Assembly (NCBI GenBank): GCA_023101725.1 | Contig: JALJCO010003551.1 | Span: 106,001 to 170,000, forward strand | Direction of reading: 5' to 3' | Length of the DNA stretch: 64,000 nucleotides | Origin: Atherinomorus stipes | Taxonomy: Eukaryota; Chordata; Actinopteri; Atheriniformes; Atherinidae | Shown: piece after piece, positions 60,067 to 64,000 of the stretch | Numbering within the stretch: the stretch's first letter is position 1 | How the letters are laid out: the number at the start of each line of letters is the position of its first letter | Position numbers and translations under genes: made by a program | Notes under the pieces: generated by a model | What the model was told of the DNA's origin: nothing | The model's input: the letters and a program-made list of their open reading frames with translations, nothing else | The model's database searches: none

Positions 60067-61788
60067 TATATAAAGAGTGGCCAAGATTTTTTTGCTTGTA
60101 TTTTTTTTTTTTTTTTAAAGGATTTTTTGGGCACTAGTGGCCTTTATATGACAGTGTGTAGTGACAGGAAAGGGGCAGAGAGAGTGGGGAGTGACATGCA
60201 GCAAAGGGACCTGGACCGGGAATCGAACCGGGGTCGACTGCTTTTTTGCTTGTATTAAGAAAAAAAAAAAAAAATCTGCCAATGGGACAAGCAAAATTTT
60301 CTAAGCAAGCAAAATAAGATGCATTTGTCTTAAAACAAGATCTTATATCTCACTGAAATGTTTCTCTTTAGGTCATTCTGTCTTATTTTGAGTGTGATGA
60401 GATATTTTGACTAGAAATTAGAAAAATATACTTGGTGAGATTTGAGTTTTTGCAGTGATACCAATATTTTCTCATCAGCCTGAGCAGATGGCCGATATTT
60501 GGGGCCGATACTGGATTTTAATCCCAAATTAATATTAAAGATTATGCCTCATATTTTCACTGTGTCCTTGTGTTTATTCTAATATTGATAAATCTTGGAA
60601 AGTTTCTATCCGTATGGTCTGAAAATTGTGTGTAACTAGATATAAGATCTGTAAAAAATAGTAGGGATGTACGATACAATCAGTCTCCTATCGGTATCGG
60701 CCTATATCGGCCTTAATATTGAGTATTGGACATCGGCCACCCCACTGACATTTAACCGATAGGAAAACCTTCCTCAGTGTCGCTACAGATGCTCCTCTCC
60801 AAACGTCTGATGCAGAGATAGAACCGGTGTGGAGCTATCCTCTGACCCGTTCAGGCCTTCCTCTCAGATTTTACAGGAATCCGGTGGGTCTCTGAGGGTC
60901 CTCCAGGTCTCAGCCGGACCTCCCGCCTGGACGCCTGCTGGGCAGCTGCTTTAACGTGTGGACGGACACCACAGAGACGTTTGGAGCTCCACTTTTACTC
61001 TGATAGTACCAACTGGGATGGACGATACCGAAATGTTTCACGTCGATACGATACCAGTAGTTTATGGTATTTTTTATCAATACCGATACTTTTTGCCCCT
61101 TAAAAGAAAACCACATGCTGTAGTATCTTAAATGTAAGTGCAATATTAAATATAAGCAAAACTTGAGCACAGAAGTACTGAAAAAAAATACTTTTAAAAC
61201 AATAAAAAAATATTTTGATGAAGAAATTAAACAATAATAAAATGAAAACTTCTTTAAGTATCATAACTTAAGATTAAGATTTAAATTTATTCAGTAAAAA
61301 ATGTTCAGAAGTGAAAACAAACATGTTTTTCATCTGTACAGTGATATCACGATACTCAAAAAAGTATCGATTCCCATATTTTGTCTGGGTGGTATCGAAG
61401 TATCGTCTAACCTGAGGCTGTAGAGGACGTGTCCGTCCGGGAAGACGCGCAGCATGATGTTGTCCGTGGTGGTGTCGTGGATGAAGGACCGCTTCGAGTG
61501 GACGAAGAAGACGTCGGGGACCCAGATCTTCTTCACCAGGCGGCCGTCGAACGTCATGCTCTTGTTGGTGCTGCTGGTGAAGGACAAGCGCTCGTCCTTC
61601 CAGTAGTGGCGGAGGTAGAGCGTCATGGTGAAGTCCTGGAGGAGACACACAGACCCGGGTCAACGCGGGAAACTGTCCCCATCCTGACCTGATCAGTGAG
61701 GAGGAGGCAGCTTTTCTCACCATGTCCACCTCAGAGATGCTGTCCAAGCTCTCCACCTGGACGTCCACGCCGACGGGGATTGCAGGAC
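30691..61788 (-). CDS. gabrr2: gabrr2 (GABA-A receptor rho-2 type subunit), 5' incomplete
   Basis: Rho subunits form homopentameric GABA-gated chloride channels, best known from retina. Seven exons from 5' to 3': 61721-61788 (68 bp), 61412-61635 (224), 47801-47883 (83), 37025-37165 (141), 34784-34936 (153), 32610-32818 (209) and 30691-31026 (336 with stop). Lengths and phases fit the Cys-loop receptor pattern and give about 404 residues. Visible parts are loop [15 protein letters not shown], Cys-loop [15 protein letters not shown], loop B SYAYTEDD, loop C FYSSTGWYNRLY and M1-M4. Ser at M2 2' (PARVSLGI) and the tail [19 protein letters not shown] favour rho-2 over rho-1 (Pro at 2'). A fish a/b copy number cannot be assigned. 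Signal peptide exons are not in view. Confidence 0.94.
31027..32609. repeat. gabrr2 intron: MITE C end, AT-rich CAGAATTCTGACTTTTT repeats, LINE-like tail
   Basis: Positions 31130-31230 are a MITE C end. Positions 31317-32340 are homopolymer-rich with degenerate copies of AGAATTCTGACTTTTTTCC. Positions 32436-32580 (ATAGATACTTTTTACATCCC and AATAGAAATTATAAAA) resemble the antisense 3' tail of a fish LINE. It stops about 30 bases from the exon donor at 32610. Confidence 0.65.
32610..32818 (-). CDS. gabrr2: gabrr2 exon: rest of M2, M3 and start of loop
   Basis: A 209 bp exon completing the Gly codon split at M2 4'. It reads [20 protein letters not shown] (M2, gate Leu at 9', Thr at 6'), then [20 protein letters not shown] and [20 protein letters not shown] (M3 and loop start). 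The acceptor is TCTCCGCAG and the donor CAG|GTGCGT. Confidence 0.97.
32870..33580. repeat. CCAGACCTG/GACCAGAGCTG degenerate minisatellite
   Basis: Short words CCAGACCTGGACCAGAG and TGTACAGACCTG recur in mixed order through the intron right upstream of the M2-M3 exon. Confidence 0.9.
33645..34405. repeat. 31 bp minisatellite (about 24 units)
   Basis: Unit GATGGAGGTTTTTCTTCTTG followed by GTTCTGGTCCC, 31 bp. Because 31 is not divisible by three and the unit has no stop, all three plus-strand frames stay largely open. No translation is implied. Confidence 0.95.
34784..34936 (-). CDS. gabrr2: gabrr2 exon: loop C end, M1 and first part of M2
   Basis: A 153 bp exon: [40 protein letters not shown] (M1) and [11 protein letters not shown] (M2 start). 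The Ser two residues before Gly is M2 2', the picrotoxin-related site that differs between rho-1 (Pro) and rho-2 (Ser in human). The acceptor is CCTGCAG and the donor TTAG|GTGAGC. Confidence 0.97.
   Translation of the reverse strand, partial: AGTTVSTSTSRCDATSSSSCCRPTSPPRSWSCCPGSPSGSTGGPCRPGSL
34937..35336. other. gabrr2 intron, no recognised feature
   Basis: About 400 bp of intron with a CTC-rich tract at 35091-35110 and a C-run near 35148-35159. Nothing else was seen. Confidence 0.5.
35337..36971. mobile_element. MITE A copy split by a MITE C + MITE B composite
   Basis: MITE A ends are CACTGCAAAAACTCAAATC at 35337 and its inverse GTTTTTTTTGCAGTG at 36971. Inside, MITE C (about 35487-36070) carries MITE B (about 35600-35928). 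Positions 36120-36830 are another unassigned insertion or unrelated sequence. This gives three levels of nesting. Confidence 0.75.
37025..37165 (-). CDS. gabrr2: gabrr2 exon: loop B to loop C
   Basis: A 141 bp exon completing the split Tyr codon. It reads [40 protein letters not shown] and AFYSST. Loop B (Y-A-Y-T-E-D) and the start of loop C (FYSSTG) contribute GABA-contact residues in rho receptors. The acceptor is TTTTCCAG and the donor ACAG|GTGCGT. Confidence 0.97.
37360..38860. repeat. AT-rich compound minisatellite (ATAAACTGGATTTAGT)
   Basis: About 1.5 kb of ATAAACTGGATTTAGTATAA modules with phrases such as GGAAACATTATAATCTGG. Blocks of about 380 bp recur in the same order (near 37630, 37890 and 38270), showing higher-order duplication. 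Confidence 0.95.
38861..40040. other. gabrr2 intron, mostly unassigned
   Basis: No gene. Positions 39595-39690 match, in inverse orientation, 46512-46600 (shared TGGACGTAG and AAGTGAAGCCA.GTGGGCGT), so part of a dispersed repeat lies here. Confidence 0.6.
40041..40540. repeat. About 21-24 bp minisatellite (GCTGTAAACATGTTTATTT)
   Basis: About 22 units of GCTGTAAACATGTTTATTTC with TTAATTTCG variants. A single unit-like sequence occurs in inverse orientation at 46495-46515, so it may have expanded from a dispersed repeat. Confidence 0.93.
40598..40758. mobile_element. hAT-type MITE, 161 bp, with 8 bp target duplication
   Basis: Ends CAGGGATGTCC and its imperfect inverse GGACAGCACTG. Flanks are CTCCAGTG (40590-40597) and CTCTAGTG (40759-40766), an 8 bp duplication with one mismatch, as expected for hAT. 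A related locus at 46620-46650 lacks the insert. Confidence 0.85.
40821..40963 (-). mobile_element. MITE A, half copy
   Basis: Runs from CTTGAAATAAGATGCATCAC to TTTTTTGCAGTG and has one inverted-repeat arm only. Confidence 0.85.
40964..42560. other. gabrr2 intron, no recognised feature
   Basis: About 1.6 kb without a supported gene or mobile element. A 19 bp block (CTGCTGC.GAGCGTGCACG) is repeated at about 41420-41460. Confidence 0.5.
42562..43245. repeat. 390 bp tandem duplication with GGAATTCCGGACTCTGG words
   Basis: CGCTGCAAATCTGGACTCTG, CCGTCCATCTTCTGA and AGGTGAGAGGCAGGCACACC recur 390 bp apart (for example 42626 and 43016). The part GTTCAGGGTCGTGGGAAT to CAGTCTG..GCAGGG belongs to a dispersed repeat common in fish. 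GGAATTC words fill the spacers. Confidence 0.85.
43246..44060. other. gabrr2 intron, no recognised feature apart from (TG)n
   Basis: A short (TG)n run lies at 43765-43780. I see nothing else. Confidence 0.5.
44083..45406. repeat. 14 bp minisatellite (about 94 units)
   Basis: Near-perfect CTCCAGGACCAGCT units, varying mainly between AGCT and AGTT, with occasional TTCAGG. There are no stops on either strand in several frames, so long open frames appear without meaning. Confidence 0.97.
45407..46500. other. gabrr2 intron, no recognised feature
   Basis: About 1.1 kb of intron with no supported gene. A C-run lies at 46411-46420. Confidence 0.5.
46510..47640. mobile_element. Dispersed repeat copy interrupted by a 0.6 kb insert (46917-47520)
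   Basis: Positions 46670-46915 and 47520-47640 match a continuous sequence at about 6520-6800. The insert starts GGGGCCCATGCACAACGG, ends CGTTTGAACGGAGCC and is flanked by TTAG on both sides. Inverted GGCTCCGTTC / GGGCCCATGC-type ends fit a non-autonomous DNA transposon. No transposase was seen. Confidence 0.7.
47801..47883 (-). CDS. gabrr2: gabrr2 exon: Cys-loop
   Basis: An 83 bp exon, the standard size for this exon in the family. It reads [20 protein letters not shown] then CSLELES. The two Cys are 13 residues apart, the defining Cys-loop. The acceptor is TTCAACAG and the donor AGCT|GTAAGT. It lies 13.5 kb from the previous exon. Confidence 0.97.
47884..48461. other. gabrr2 intron, no recognised feature
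   Basis: About 580 bp upstream of the Cys-loop exon without a recognised element. Confidence 0.5.
48462..48782. mobile_element. MITE A copy
   Basis: AAAACTAAAATCTTACCATG, ATCTCATCACACTCAGAATA, then the inverse arm ending AAGATGCATTGCCTTAA. Internal A- and T-runs lie at the hairpin loop. Confidence 0.85.
49351..49625. mobile_element. MITE B solo copy (275 bp palindrome)
   Basis: Ends TAGGACTGGGAAAAAAAATC and the inverse of CTAGGGCTGGTAAAAAAATC. Both are followed by CGATACACTGAAATAT and TTTCATATG. The centre has AAATCTCGCGAGATTTC at 49477-49493. Flanks GTCCCCTGG and GTCTCCGGT may be a decayed 8 bp duplication. Confidence 0.85.
49626..50277. other. gabrr2 intron, no recognised feature
   Basis: About 650 bp without a supported element. 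Confidence 0.5.
50278..50405 (-). mobile_element. MITE A, half copy
   Basis: TTTAAAACAAGATCTTATAT to GACTTTTTGCAGTG, one arm only. Confidence 0.85.
50406..51510. other. gabrr2 intron, no recognised feature
   Basis: About 1.1 kb with no supported gene, RNA or element. Confidence 0.5.
51511..52330 (+). repeat. Dispersed element carrying a TCTCTGCTTCATCACTACTT array
   Basis: A conserved flank (GGGTTCCCACGGGTCCTGG, AAAACCTGGAAAATGATTGA, ATGTCCTGGAAA) at 51511-51650 leads into about 650 bp of CTGCTTCATCACTACTTTGT units. The same flank and unit occur inverted at 62640-63000. Confidence 0.85.
52430..53576. mobile_element. THAP-domain DNA transposon remnant, 1147 bp
   Basis: Perfect 17 bp terminal inverted repeats AGGGGATTATCACGCTT bound the element. 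Both ends also share CTTCCTCTTCCGGGCCA further in. It carries a THAP-domain ORF but no visible transposase catalytic part. A 105 bp inverted repeat (about 52776-52885 against 53128-53240) and a direct repeat (about 52845-53100 against 53240-53500) are present. Target duplication is unclear (possibly TA). It could derive from a P-like or Kolobok-like element. Confidence 0.8.
52503..53006 (+). CDS. THAP-domain protein fragment of a transposon
   Basis: A 167-codon ORF starting [11 protein letters not shown]. It shows the THAP features in order: N-terminal Cys residues (about residues 4-6), [20 protein letters not shown] (residues 23-42), CSRHF with Cys58 and His61 as C2CH ligands, then [11 protein letters not shown], the usual THAP-ending motif. 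THAP domains are zinc-dependent DNA-binding modules often used by transposases to bind element ends. The tail after about residue 95 is not recognised. An upstream ATG at 52422 lies across the inverted repeat and is less likely. The gene is probably truncated and may be inactive. Confidence 0.75.
   Translation: MAQCCCSVPLSTSDKHRQPYRSFHGFPTEKTRRKKWMKAICWSEGPKFKIKQGCTYVCSRHFNDEDYTTASVSKLALADVTNFSLVKTYKCLKIGSVPPPFPVEQLGAAKKRRRFQMLVCFQPHKVRHVIKLANASLPTRLCRLPATNKRVSFYYKVRSFTAANRSF
53968..54282. mobile_element. MITE A copy
   Basis: TTTCTAGTCAAAATATCTCA at the left and the inverse arm ending GAGTTTTTGCAGTTCAG at the right, both arms present. Confidence 0.85.
54283..54742. other. gabrr2 intron, no recognised feature
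   Basis: About 460 bp, GC-richer than its surroundings, without a supported gene. It ends in a short (TG)n. Confidence 0.5.
54743..55075. repeat. GTGAGGACATTTTG dispersed fish repeat
   Basis: GTGAGGACATTTTGTTTGGT recurs at about 54783 and 54980, with GGTTTAGGTCAGGGTAAGGG type linkers. This word set is very common in fish genomes. Family name not assigned. The Harbinger element at 55076 is inserted into its right part. Confidence 0.75.
55374..55490 (+). pseudogene. Myb/SANT-like Harbinger accessory protein remnant
   Basis: Reads [20 protein letters not shown] then [13 protein letters not shown]. This resembles the start of the Myb-like DNA-binding proteins that partner Harbinger transposases ([16 protein letters not shown] type). 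No ATG in a good place is visible. The reading is cut off within about 40 residues. Confidence 0.65.
55460..55936 (-). pseudogene. Harbinger transposase N-terminal remnant
   Basis: Starts [20 protein letters not shown] and [12 protein letters not shown], the familiar N-terminus of fish Harbinger transposases. It then runs into an Asp run from a (CAT)n microsatellite and unrelated sequence. No DDE residues remain. The frame is open for 158 codons, but only the first 36 or so look real. Confidence 0.75.
56511..57335. other. gabrr2 intron, no recognised feature; G-run at 57248-57263
   Basis: About 800 bp without a supported gene. C-run and G-run homopolymers lie at 56537-56546 and 57248-57263. 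Confidence 0.5.
57336..57577. mobile_element. MITE A copy
   Basis: ATCAGTGAGATATAGGAACT at the left and an inverse arm ending GATTTGAGTTTTTAGTG at the right. Confidence 0.82.
57673..58742. mobile_element. Composite MITE C + MITE B with a further hairpin insert
   Basis: The MITE C ends (AGGGATGTACGGATGTATCG and inverse CCAATATTGTGCATCCCC) enclose MITE B (57902-58542). Inside B, about 57975-58325 is another insert with its own inverted repeat (GGGTGTGGGGTTTCTTTGC at 58049 against about 58300). That is three layers. Confidence 0.8.
58743..59164. other. gabrr2 intron, no recognised feature
   Basis: About 420 bp with a C-run at 59032-59042. Nothing else was seen. Confidence 0.5.
59165..59322 (-). 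mobile_element. MITE A, half copy
   Basis: AAATAAGATGCATTGCTCTA to GAGTTTTTGCAGTG, one arm only. Confidence 0.85.
59323..59828. other. gabrr2 intron, no recognised feature
   Basis: About 500 bp without a supported gene. Confidence 0.5.
59829..60457. mobile_element. MITE A full copy, interrupted by a SINE and an AT microsatellite
   Basis: Left end CACTGCAAACGCTCAAATC, right end the inverse GATTTGAGTTTTTGCAGTG. The centre has (TA)n/(TG)n at 60008-60072 and the SINE at 60103-60241. Confidence 0.88.
60103..60241 (-). mobile_element. 5'-truncated tRNA-derived SINE with 15 bp target duplication
   Basis: On the minus strand it starts near a B-box-like GGTTCGATTCCCGG. It continues TTTGCTGCATGTCACTCCC and TTTCCTGTCAC and ends in a poly-A run (poly-T at 60103-60116). 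The flanks are the perfect repeat TTTTTTGCTTGTATT at 60088-60102 and 60242-60256. The A box is missing. Confidence 0.8.
60660..60775. mobile_element. MITE C partial copy
   Basis: AGTAGGGATGTACGATACAA, TATCGGTATCGGCCTATATC and CATCGGCCACCCCACTGACA, one end only. Confidence 0.75.
61013..61406 (-). mobile_element. MITE D copy, ending 5 bases from a gabrr2 splice donor
   Basis: Inverse copy of the MITE D seen split at 20169-21590. Left GGATGGACGATACCGAAATG, right GGGTGGTATCGAAGTATCG. Its right end lies within 5 bases of the exon boundary at 61412. Confidence 0.8.
61412..61635 (-). CDS. gabrr2: gabrr2 exon: loops D and A
   Basis: A 224 bp exon: [60 protein letters not shown] and [14 protein letters not shown]. 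It is nearly identical to rho subunits. The acceptor is TCTCCTCCAG. The donor AG|GTTAGA is not ideal. Confidence 0.97.
61721..61788 (-). CDS. gabrr2: gabrr2 exon (68 bp): N-terminal beta-strand
   Basis: Reads [20 protein letters not shown] then DM, the conserved start of the ligand-binding fold in rho subunits. The first two bases complete a Gly codon from the preceding exon, which I could not find. The acceptor is TTTGCAG and the donor ATG|GTGAGA. Confidence 0.96.
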
Positions 61789-62519
61789 CTGCAAACAAAG
61801 CTGCGTCAGTCTGGGTGCAGATGTGGTTCAGTCATCTGGTTTTACCTGCAAACACCAATCAGCTTAATTAAAGACACGTTCACACTTAAAAAAAAACTAT
61901 TTTAAGTGTCTCAACTCCAACATGTAGCTTCTACTTAAAGGTTCATTTAAGTTAAAGGTTAATTTGCAGTATAATTAATTAAACTTATCAATGCGTTAAA
62001 CTGACAGCACTAATTTTTATTGCTCAGCAGTCTTTTATGCGCAGAACTTTGGAGACATGATCTGATGTGAATGTGCTTTCTAAATAGAGAGGACGAGGCG
62101 GGACGGACGTCCGACTCCTTCCATGTTACCGTTTTGAGCCATTCTAACCCTTCCCCCTATCCCTGAGCCCTAACCCTAACCCTAACCGCACTATCTGGCC
62201 GCGCCCATCGGATGTCCAACGCTCTCCTCATTGTGAAACCAAATAAAGCAAAACAAAGGTGTGAAATCTAAAGAATTCCCTCAGGTTTCTGGATCTGGAC
62301 CATTCGGGACCTCTGACCTAACTGAGCTGCTCATCAACTTCTTGCTAGTCTGCTAACGAGTCATTCGTTAGGTGGAAACATCTAAAACATGCAGAACCAG
62401 GACTGAGAAACACTGTTCAAACGTCTTCAGATTAAAAACAGGAGCTGAGACGGTTTTATCGGAGTGAATCTCTGAATTTCATCAGTCTGGAAGTGAAAAA
62501 TGACAAAAACCAGGAAAGC
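61789..62519. other. gabrr2 upstream intron; short telomere-like run at 62168-62187
   Basis: About 730 bp without a recognised exon. CCCTAACCCTAACCCTAACC at 62168-62187 is three vertebrate telomere repeats. Confidence 0.6.
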
Positions 62520-63000
62520 GTTCCCACTCTTTTCTTGAAGTTATTTTCCAGGACTTTTCCAGGACATTTTCAGGACTAATAAGGACTAATAAATTCCACA
62601 CCAAGCTTTTGGAGAAGTTATTTTCTACAATTGTACCTTATATTTTGTACAGCGTTGAAGTAGCAATGAAGCAGAGATGAAACAGAGACGAAACAGAGAC
62701 GAAGTAGCGACGAAGTAGCGACGAAAATGCGACGAAGCTGTGAAGAAGCAGCGACGAAGTAAGGACGATGTAGAGACTAAGTAAGTAGCATGAAAGTACT
62801 GATAAAGCAGAAACGAAGTAGAGACGAAGAAGCGACAACCATTTGTGTTCAGCCACAATGCAGAGAAGAGTAGAGGGAGGAAGAATAATTTCCCAGGACA
62901 TTTTACTCTTTTTCTCATTTTCCATGTGTTTTCCATGACTGGAAAAATGTTCAATCATTTTCCAGGTTTTCCAGGACGCGTGGAAACTTGCTGGGACCCC
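62520..63000 (-). repeat. Inverted copy of the dispersed element seen at 51511-52330
   Basis: GAAGCAGAGATGAAACAGAG units (62650-62850) followed by the conserved CCAGGACATTTTACTC and TTCCAGGTTTTCCAGGACGC flank (62890-63000). The array is shorter and more diverged than the 51.7 kb copy. Confidence 0.82.
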
Positions 63001-63963
63001 TGCATGAACTGTGTGTAAGTTCCAGCACCTCCAGACGAAGCGGATGCACTTTTGCAGCCGGTTTTTGTGGTTTCTCTGTGGAGCGGGGACAAAGTGTCTT
63101 TGTGGGGTAACAGCTGTCTGATGGCGTAACAGATTGGTGCCGGTGCTAATCTAAGCTGTAAACAGAAAGAACCGCTGCCAGCTTAATCTGCTTGCCTCTG
63201 CAGCAGCGGGCCTGGCGTGCAGCCCGCTGAGGCTCGGCTAACCAGCCACGCTGGGCGAAGCTCGCAGTCCCTTCAAATTAAGCCAGCCTCTCCAGATGGT
63301 ATCTGGGTGCAACTAGTGCACCAGCGAGGATGGCTCAGAGATTTAGCGACAGAAACAGAAACAGGAAACCAAACTGTGCAGCTTGTTCAGAGACGGGAGC
63401 ACTCTGCTGTGTGACCCGATCATGTTCACGCAGAGAGGGATCACATTTACACTCAACACGTAAAATATGATGGAATCTGTGCATTTCAGTGATGCATTCA
63501 AGGCCCTTTGAACTTTTTATCAAGACTAAAAGATTAGAAAGTGTTTAGTGGCAGAGCTCCCACGGTGAATGTGTGGATTAGCAAGTGGCAGGGGTTTTGT
63601 AAGGCTCTGTGGATGCGACAGACCGGGGAGAGACCGGCAGCGCTGTGGCGTGGGGGGGCGGTGGACTGGTCAGCTGACTGAACATCTGCATAATTACAGA
63701 TTCATACGAGCATCACGTTGAGTTCAGGGTTGTAACCTGACCGGTTCATCCCAGTTCCATCATGGCTGACATCGATCAGAGTCAGACCTCCCTGCAGAGA
63801 GAGACGCTTTCATCTCATCATCATCAGAGCTGACGATCACAATCACCAACTTTTAACTCGGAGACAAAAGAAACTCATGTTTCATCCACAGTCTCACACG
63901 TCTGTCGTCGTTGCGTCCAGAAATACGAGGCTGCAGGTGGGAGATTCTCCTTCTGCAGTTGTC
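63001..63963. other. gabrr2 upstream intron, no recognised exon
   Basis: I looked on the minus strand for the first rho exons (signal peptide and the exon before the 68 bp one) and did not find them. Confidence 0.5.
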
Positions 63964-64000
63964 ATGGATGGATGGATGGACGCATGGTTGGATGGATGGA
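63964..64000. repeat. (GGAT)n microsatellite at window end
   Basis: ATGGATGGATGGATGGACGC and similar units run to the window edge. Confidence 0.9.

Noticed and set aside
60205..60241. tRNA gene from the GGTTCGATTCC motif
   Set aside because: Only the B box is present, with no A box, cloverleaf or anticodon arm. The 15 bp target duplication and poly-A show a SINE.

Overview
The window looks like teleost fish nuclear DNA. It holds two vertebrate genes split by long introns, dense tandem repeats, palindromic MITEs, and fish-type Harbinger, hAT and THAP transposon remnants. No bacterial, plasmid or viral gene organisation is visible. Both genes lie on the minus strand, so sense reads from high to low coordinates. 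Exons were placed from protein similarity recalled for each family, AG/GT splice sites and reading-frame phase.

Gene 1 (2830-17742, minus) is syne3 (nesprin-3), a spectrin-repeat protein of the outer nuclear membrane that links the nucleus to cytoskeletal linkers. The N-terminal coding exon starts at 17742. The KASH-coding end lies left of the window, beyond a 2.7 kb minisatellite. Its introns hold several large arrays: 41/39 bp at 1-2745, 57 bp at 3336-4181, about 62 bp at 4840-5440, a second 57 bp array at 11429-13154, a 0.3 kb poly-G tract at 13803-14126, and an AGGTGTGGCTAACAG-type array at 14436-17190. The 57 bp array at 11.4-13.2 kb is made from the 3' edge of an exon plus its splice donor. 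That exon is present twice, and the copies differ only by synonymous changes. A GC-rich block near 21.8-22.2 kb is a candidate promoter.

Between the genes (17.7-30.7 kb) are nested MITEs, a LINE tail, and a 33 bp minisatellite at 27365-29604 with higher-order structure.

Gene 2 (30691-61788, minus) is a GABA-A rho-subunit gene, best matched to gabrr2. Seven exons are present, covering part of the ligand-binding domain, the Cys-loop, M1-M4 and the stop codon. The first exons (signal peptide and extreme N-terminus) were not found and probably lie right of the window. Its introns, the largest 13.5 kb, carry further minisatellites (31 bp, 14 bp and AT-rich arrays), about eight copies of one palindromic MITE, composite nested MITEs, a SINE with a 15 bp target duplication, a 1.4 kb Harbinger element with remnants of two genes, and a THAP-domain transposon.

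I see no operon, CRISPR array, rRNA gene or functional tRNA gene. The two genes have no obvious joint pathway. The most notable signals are the exon-derived splice-donor minisatellite with its duplicated exon in syne3, and the layered composite MITEs.
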